The translations under genes and the position numbers were made by a program. The notes beneath the pieces are model-generated. The model was not told where the DNA came from, did not search any database, and saw only the letters and a list, made by a program, of their open reading frames with translations. From JBPCOI01 sp051000395 (GTDB lineage Bacteria > Actinomycetota > Actinomycetes > Mycobacteriales > Jatrophihabitantaceae), in NCBI GenBank assembly GCA_051000395.1, contig JBPCOI010000091.1, positions 1 through 9,342 of the forward strand: a stretch of 9,342 bases of DNA, in the 5' to 3' direction. Below, one piece after another: positions 6,450 through 9,342 of this stretch. Within the stretch, counting starts at the first letter, position 1; each line of letters opens with the position of its first letter.

Positions 6450-6484
6450 GAGGACCCCCGGCCCCGTTTGTGCGGGCAGTCCTC
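6450..6484 (-). terminator. Candidate terminator hairpin downstream of ggt
   Basis: GAGGAC (6450-6455) pairs with GTCCTC (6479-6484), and inside this CCCG (6463-6466) pairs with CGGG (6473-6476) around a 6-nt loop, giving an interrupted GC-rich stem. It lies 57-91 bp beyond the ggt stop codon on the - strand. No T-tract follows, so the terminator call rests on position and stem only. Confidence 0.35.
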
Positions 6485-6540
6485 AACGCGCCCGCGCTGC
6501 CTCCCCAAGAGCACATGGTGCGATCCGGCAGGTAGCCCGG

Positions 6541-8292
6541 CTAACGGCCGGCGGCGTAGCCCTGCATGCCGCGCGGGTTGGCGGCGGCCCTGAGCACGTG
6601 GCCGTCGCGGCCGACCGCGCACATCCGACCGAGGGACCAGGGGGCGCTCCGCACGACGTCGTGCCCGCGGCGGCGTAGATCGGCCAGCACGTCGGCACCG
6701 ACTCGGTCCTCCACCACGACCTGTCGGGGGAAGGCCTCGCGGGGGTAGAAGGAGCTCGGGAAATGCGTGCTGTGCCAGGTCGGCGCGTCGATGGCCTCCT
6801 GCAGGTTCAGGCCGCCGACGATGTGATTGAGCAGGAACGTCAGCTGCCACTGGTCCTGCTGGTCGCCGCCCGGCGTGCCGAAGGCGAGGATCGGGTCGCC
6901 CGCGCGCAGGACGAGGCTCGGCGAGAGGGTCGTTCGCGGGCGGCGCCCGGGCGTAAGCGAGTTAGGCAGGCCGTCCTGCAGCCAGGTCATCTGCAACCGG
7001 GTGCCGAGCGGGAAGCCGAGAGCCCCGATCACCGGAGCGGACTGCAGCCAGCCTCCGCTCGGGGTCGCCGCCACCAGGTTCCCCCATCGATCCACGACGC
7101 TGACCTGGCAGGTGTCCCCGCGGGTCACGCCGCCGCGCGAGACCGTCGGTTCAGCCGTGGCGCCGTCGTCGCGGTCCGGGGCCGCGGCCACGGTGGGCAG
7201 CCGGGGAGCGCGCCCGTCCGGACTGCCCGGTCGTAGCTCGGCGTCCGCGCGCTCACCGAGCAGCCTGCGGCGCGCAGTGGTGTAGTTCACGCCGAGCAGG
7301 GCGTCCACCGGGACCTCGGCCGCGTCGCCGTACCACGCCTCGCGGTCGGCGAAGGCGAGCTTGGCGCATTCGACGACGGTGTGGACGAACTCGCCGGTCC
7401 CCGGTCGGAGATCGAATCCGTCGAGCAGCGCCAGCTGCTGCAACAGCACCGGTCCCTGACCCCACGGCCCCGTCTTGCACACCGTCCAGCCGCGGAAATC
7501 GAACGTGACGGGACGCTCGTAGCCCGGCTGCCAGCCGGCTAGGTCATCGCCGGTGAGCACGCCGGCGTTGCGCTCGCCCGAGGAATCGCGCCAGCTCAGG
7601 CGGCAGAATGCGTCGATCGCGTCGGCCACGAAGCCGTTCGACCAGGAGCGGACGGCGTGCTCGAGCTGCTGCTCGCGGCTAGCAGAGGCGGCCTCGGCCT
7701 CGGTGACGAGGCGCTCCAGCGTGGCGGCCCAGGTCGGGTTGCGCAGCCACGAGCCGGCGGCCGGGACGTCGCCACCGGGCAGGAACTGCGCCGCGGACGT
7801 CGTCCAGTCGTCGCGGAACAACTCCGCGACGCGCCCGATGGTGGCCGAGATCTGCGGCAGCACCGGGATGCCGTTCCTCGCGTAGTGCAACGCGTACTGC
7901 GCCACCTCGCGCAACGTCCGCGTGCCGTGCTCGCGCAGCAGGGTGAGCCACGCGACGGTCGCACCGGGAACGACCGCCGCCAGCGGGCCGGAGCCGGGGA
8001 CGAGCTCCATCCCGAGCGCGCGGTAGTGGGCGATCGTCGCTCCAGCCGGCGCCGGACCCTGCCCGCAGAGCACGGTCGGCGGGGTGGACGGCCCCGCGAA
8101 GAGCAGTGACAGGTCCCCGCCGGGCCCGTTGAGGTGCGGCTCGACCACCTGCAGCGTGAGCCCGGCCGCTACCGCCGCGTCGAACGCGTTGCCGCCGGCT
8201 TCGAGCACGGCCATGCCCGCCGCCGAGGCCAGCCAGTGCGTCGAGGAGATCATCCCGAAGCTGCCCTGCAACTCCGGGCGCGTGGTGAACAC
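6541..8292 (-). CDS. Gamma-glutamyltransferase family Ntn-hydrolase
   Basis: The 583-residue protein follows the gamma-glutamyltranspeptidase fold from end to end: AAGMAVLEAGGNAFDAAVAAGL near residue 25, the HLNGPGGD segment near residue 54, and after the cleavage site VSVVDRWGNLVAATPSGGWLQ, RRPRTTLSPSLVLR and FGTPGGDQQDQW. The nucleophile should be Thr394, exposed by self-cleavage into subunits of about 393 and 190 residues. The residues after it are Cys-Gln rather than the Thr-His of classical GGT. There is no signal peptide, so it is probably cytoplasmic. The GGWLQ and GGDQQDQW signatures point to the subgroup that includes YwrD-like proteins and oxamate amidohydrolase, so glutathione hydrolysis is not certain. 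The GTG start at 8292 has no good SD; TAGCGT, a -10-like hexamer, lies 8 nt upstream. It is divergent from cdd, with 26 bp between start codons. Confidence 0.88.
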   Translation of the reverse strand: MFTTRPELQGSFGMISSTHWLASAAGMAVLEAGGNAFDAAVAAGLTLQVVEPHLNGPGGDLSLLFAGPSTPPTVLCGQGPAPAGATIAHYRALGMELVPGSGPLAAVVPGATVAWLTLLREHGTRTLREVAQYALHYARNGIPVLPQISATIGRVAELFRDDWTTSAAQFLPGGDVPAAGSWLRNPTWAATLERLVTEAEAASASREQQLEHAVRSWSNGFVADAIDAFCRLSWRDSSGERNAGVLTGDDLAGWQPGYERPVTFDFRGWTVCKTGPWGQGPVLLQQLALLDGFDLRPGTGEFVHTVVECAKLAFADREAWYGDAAEVPVDALLGVNYTTARRRLLGERADAELRPGSPDGRAPRLPTVAAAPDRDDGATAEPTVSRGGVTRGDTCQVSVVDRWGNLVAATPSGGWLQSAPVIGALGFPLGTRLQMTWLQDGLPNSLTPGRRPRTTLSPSLVLRAGDPILAFGTPGGDQQDQWQLTFLLNHIVGGLNLQEAIDAPTWHSTHFPSSFYPREAFPRQVVVEDRVGADVLADLRRRGHDVVRSAPWSLGRMCAVGRDGHVLRAAANPRGMQGYAAGR

Positions 8293-8300
8293 GTCCGCCG

Positions 8301-8312
8301 ACGCTATACGGT
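8301..8312. promoter_or_regulatory. Back-to-back -10 hexamers of divergent ggt and cdd
   Basis: On the + strand TACGGT (8307-8312) fits TANNNT and ends 6 nt before the cdd ATG. On the - strand TAGCGT (8306-8301) fits TANNNT and ends 8 nt before the ggt-family GTG. The two hexamers touch, and the TATA at 8305-8308 contributes to both. A weak + strand -35 candidate is GTGAAC at about 8285-8290, inside the ggt coding sequence. Both transcripts would be leaderless or nearly so. Confidence 0.4.
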
Positions 8313-8318
8313 CGGCCC

Positions 8319-8720
8319 ATGACGTCTTCGGTGGACTGGCCCGGACTGCGGCGCGCGGCGCTCGAGGCGATGGGACACGCGTACGCGCCGTACTCTCAGT
8401 TCCCGGTCGGTGCCGCGGCCCTCGTCGACGACGGGCGAGTGATCGTCGGCTGCAACGTCGAGAACTCCTCCTACGGGCTCGGGCTGTGCGCCGAATGCGG
8501 GCTGGTCTCGGCGCTGCACGCGTCCGGTGGCGGACGGCTGGTCGCCTTCGCCTGCGTCGACTTCCACGGCGAGTTGCTGATGCCGTGCGGCCGCTGCCGG
8601 CAGCTGCTGTGGGAGCACGGCGGCCCGGACCTGCTCGTCGACACCGTCGAGGGGCCCAAGTCGATGCTCGAGGTATTGCCGCTGGCCTTCGGACGTGAGG
8701 AGCTCGGGCCGCCGCGTTGA
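8319..8720 (+). CDS. cdd: Cytidine deaminase
   Basis: The enzyme deaminates cytidine and deoxycytidine to uridine and deoxyuridine in pyrimidine salvage, as a cytoplasmic homotetramer. The 133-residue length is normal for the tetrameric class. Visible signatures are AYAPYSQFPVGAA (21-33), the substrate-binding GCNVENSSYG (44-53), zinc ligands Cys57, Cys90 and Cys93 (CAEC and PCGRCRQ) and the catalytic Glu59. The residue after the catalytic glutamate pair is Cys60 where the Bacillus enzyme has Arg (CAER); the CAEC form is, as I recall, also found in M. tuberculosis Cdd, so it is lineage-typical. The ATG at 8319 is preceded by a -10-like TACGGT at leaderless distance and no SD. It is followed after 44 bp by add. 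Confidence 0.96.
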   Translation: MTSSVDWPGLRRAALEAMGHAYAPYSQFPVGAAALVDDGRVIVGCNVENSSYGLGLCAECGLVSALHASGGGRLVAFACVDFHGELLMPCGRCRQLLWEHGGPDLLVDTVEGPKSMLEVLPLAFGREELGPPR

Positions 8721-8752
8721 GGGTGGCTCGAGGCCGGACGCGCGGGCATCAC

Positions 8753-8758
8753 TAGGGT
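8753..8758 (+). promoter_or_regulatory. Putative leaderless -10 element (TAGGGT) of add
   Basis: TAGGGT fits TANNNT and ends 6 nt before the add ATG at 8765, in the 44-bp gap after cdd. No SD is present. It suggests that add has its own promoter in addition to read-through from cdd. No clear -35 is seen. Confidence 0.4.
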
Positions 8759-8764
8759 GTGAGA

Positions 8765-9342
8765 ATGCCGACCGCAGTTGGGGAAAGTGCGATCCGGCGG
8801 GCACCGAAGGTGCTGCTGCACGATCACCTCGACGGCGGGCTGCGCCCGGAGACGATCGTCGAGCTGGCCGGTGAGATCGGCTACCGGGCGCTGCCGACGC
8901 CCGAGCCGCTGCAGCTGGGCGCTTGGTTCGTCGAGGCGGCGGCCTCCGGCTCGCTGGAGCGCTACCTCGAGACGTTCGCGCACACGGTCGCGGTGCTGCA
9001 GACCTCGGCCGCCCTCACCAGGGTGGCGCGCGAGGCGGCGGAGGACCTCGCCGCCGACGGCGTCGTCTACGCCGAGGTGCGCTGGGCTCCCGAGCAGCAC
9101 ACCGACAGCGGCCTGTCCCTCGAGCAGGTCGTGGACGCGGTGCTGGACGGCTTTCGCGCCGGCGAGGCGGCGGCGGCGGCGCGTGGCCAGCGGATCCGGG
9201 TCGGCGCGATCGTGACGGCGATGCGGCACGCGGCTCGCTCGCGCGAGATCGCCGAGCTCGGGGTCGCCTCCCGCGCCCCCGGGGTGGTGGGCTTCGACAT
9301 CGCCAGCGCCCAGGCCGGCTTCCCTCCGACACAGCACCCCGG
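8765..9342 (+). CDS. add: Adenosine deaminase (N-terminal part, cut by window end)
   Basis: The first 192 codons are open to the window edge; the full enzyme is usually about 340-370 residues. It converts adenosine and deoxyadenosine to inosine and deoxyinosine in purine salvage. The zinc-binding HxH is at residues 19-21 within HDHLDGGLRPETIVELA, the form usual in actinobacteria. EVRWAPEQH near residue 105 matches the conserved strand E-x-R-x-x-P. GFDIASAQAGFPP near the end matches the segment usually written GFDIAGAEAGFPP, with Ser and Gln in place of Gly and Glu. The remaining His and Asp zinc and catalytic residues lie beyond the window. A GCG x5 run (9167-9181) encodes five alanines. The gene forms a nucleoside-salvage pair with cdd. 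Confidence 0.93.
   Translation, partial: MPTAVGESAIRRAPKVLLHDHLDGGLRPETIVELAGEIGYRALPTPEPLQLGAWFVEAAASGSLERYLETFAHTVAVLQTSAALTRVAREAAEDLAADGVVYAEVRWAPEQHTDSGLSLEQVVDAVLDGFRAGEAAAAARGQRIRVGAIVTAMRHAARSREIAELGVASRAPGVVGFDIASAQAGFPPTQHP
9167..9181 (+). repeat. GCG trinucleotide run inside add
   Basis: Five consecutive in-frame GCG codons encode Ala5 in a helix-like, surface-type segment (GEAAAAARGQ). Slippage would change alanine number without breaking the frame. Confidence 0.6.

Larger units (their letters stand above)
6014..6540. other. Non-coding/decayed stretch between ethD-like gene and ggt
   Basis: No intact gene is convincing here on either strand; the long frames in this stretch have shadow-like composition. 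It holds the methyltransferase remnant (6182-6338), a perfect hairpin at 6381-6407, an imperfect hairpin at 6450-6484, and an interrupted palindrome CGAGGC-AC-GCCTCG at 6157-6170. The last lies about 145 bp upstream of the EthD-family start and could be an operator. I see no tRNA, transposase or clear direct repeats marking insertion ends. Confidence 0.6.

Noticed and set aside
6381..6484. Possible riboswitch or structured RNA
   Set aside because: The gene downstream on the - strand is only a remnant and the stems do not match a riboswitch class I recognise.
6440..6510. Possible CRISPR-like repeat (GC-rich stem with TTTGTG loop)
   Set aside because: Only one copy exists in the window, with no second repeat or spacer periodicity.
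5786..6535. Long + strand open frame across the EthD-family gene and the gap
   Set aside because: It is antisense to the EthD gene and rich in Arg, Ala and Pro with no family pattern; high-GC shadow frame.
6182..6850. 222-codon - strand frame that could be read as one gene
   Set aside because: Its N-terminal two thirds overlaps the end of ggt in another frame and has shadow-like composition; only the last ~50 codons resemble a protein family.
8471..9337. 288-codon - strand frame opposite cdd and add
   Set aside because: It lies antisense to two well-supported genes and has shadow-frame composition with no recognisable domain.

Overview
The window comes from a high-GC Gram-positive bacterium (Actinomycetota). 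GC is very high by eye, third codon positions are mostly G or C, and GTG starts are common. Several genes lack a Shine-Dalgarno (SD) sequence and instead have a TANNNT -10 hexamer 6-8 nt before the start codon, as in leaderless actinobacterial genes. The protein families and gene order (trpS - yhjD ... cdd ... add) resemble the Mycobacterium tuberculosis arrangement as I recall it. I cannot name the genus.

Region 1 (54-4050, + strand) is a tightly packed, probably co-transcribed block: a CNNM/CorC-type membrane protein, trpS, a 2H phosphoesterase of the 2'-5' RNA ligase type, and a YihY/YhjD/BrkB-family membrane protein. Adjacent genes overlap or lie within 4 nt of each other. Only trpS has a secure cellular role (charging tRNA-Trp).

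Region 2 (4051-6540) looks accessory. It has small genes on both strands, longer gaps, hairpins and a gene remnant. In order it holds: a strong inverted repeat (4252-4278); an aminoglycoside-nucleotidyltransferase-like gene on the - strand; a Phd/YefM-RelE toxin-antitoxin operon on the + strand with a leaderless promoter and two direct-repeat operators 21 bp apart; a convergent hairpin at the end of an EthD-family gene (- strand); and a decayed C-terminal piece of what looks like a SAM-dependent methyltransferase (- strand), followed by more hairpins.

Region 3 (6541-9342) holds a gamma-glutamyltransferase-family Ntn-hydrolase on the - strand, facing away from cytidine deaminase (cdd), which is followed by adenosine deaminase (add, cut off by the window end). 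cdd and add form a nucleoside-salvage pair. The ggt and cdd start codons are only 26 bp apart, and their predicted -10 hexamers abut, which suggests a very compact bidirectional promoter.

I found no rRNA, tRNA, CRISPR array, transposase or complete insertion sequence, and no multi-gene system that is clearly new. The most original signals are regulatory: the phd-relE operator/promoter and the ggt/cdd divergent promoter.
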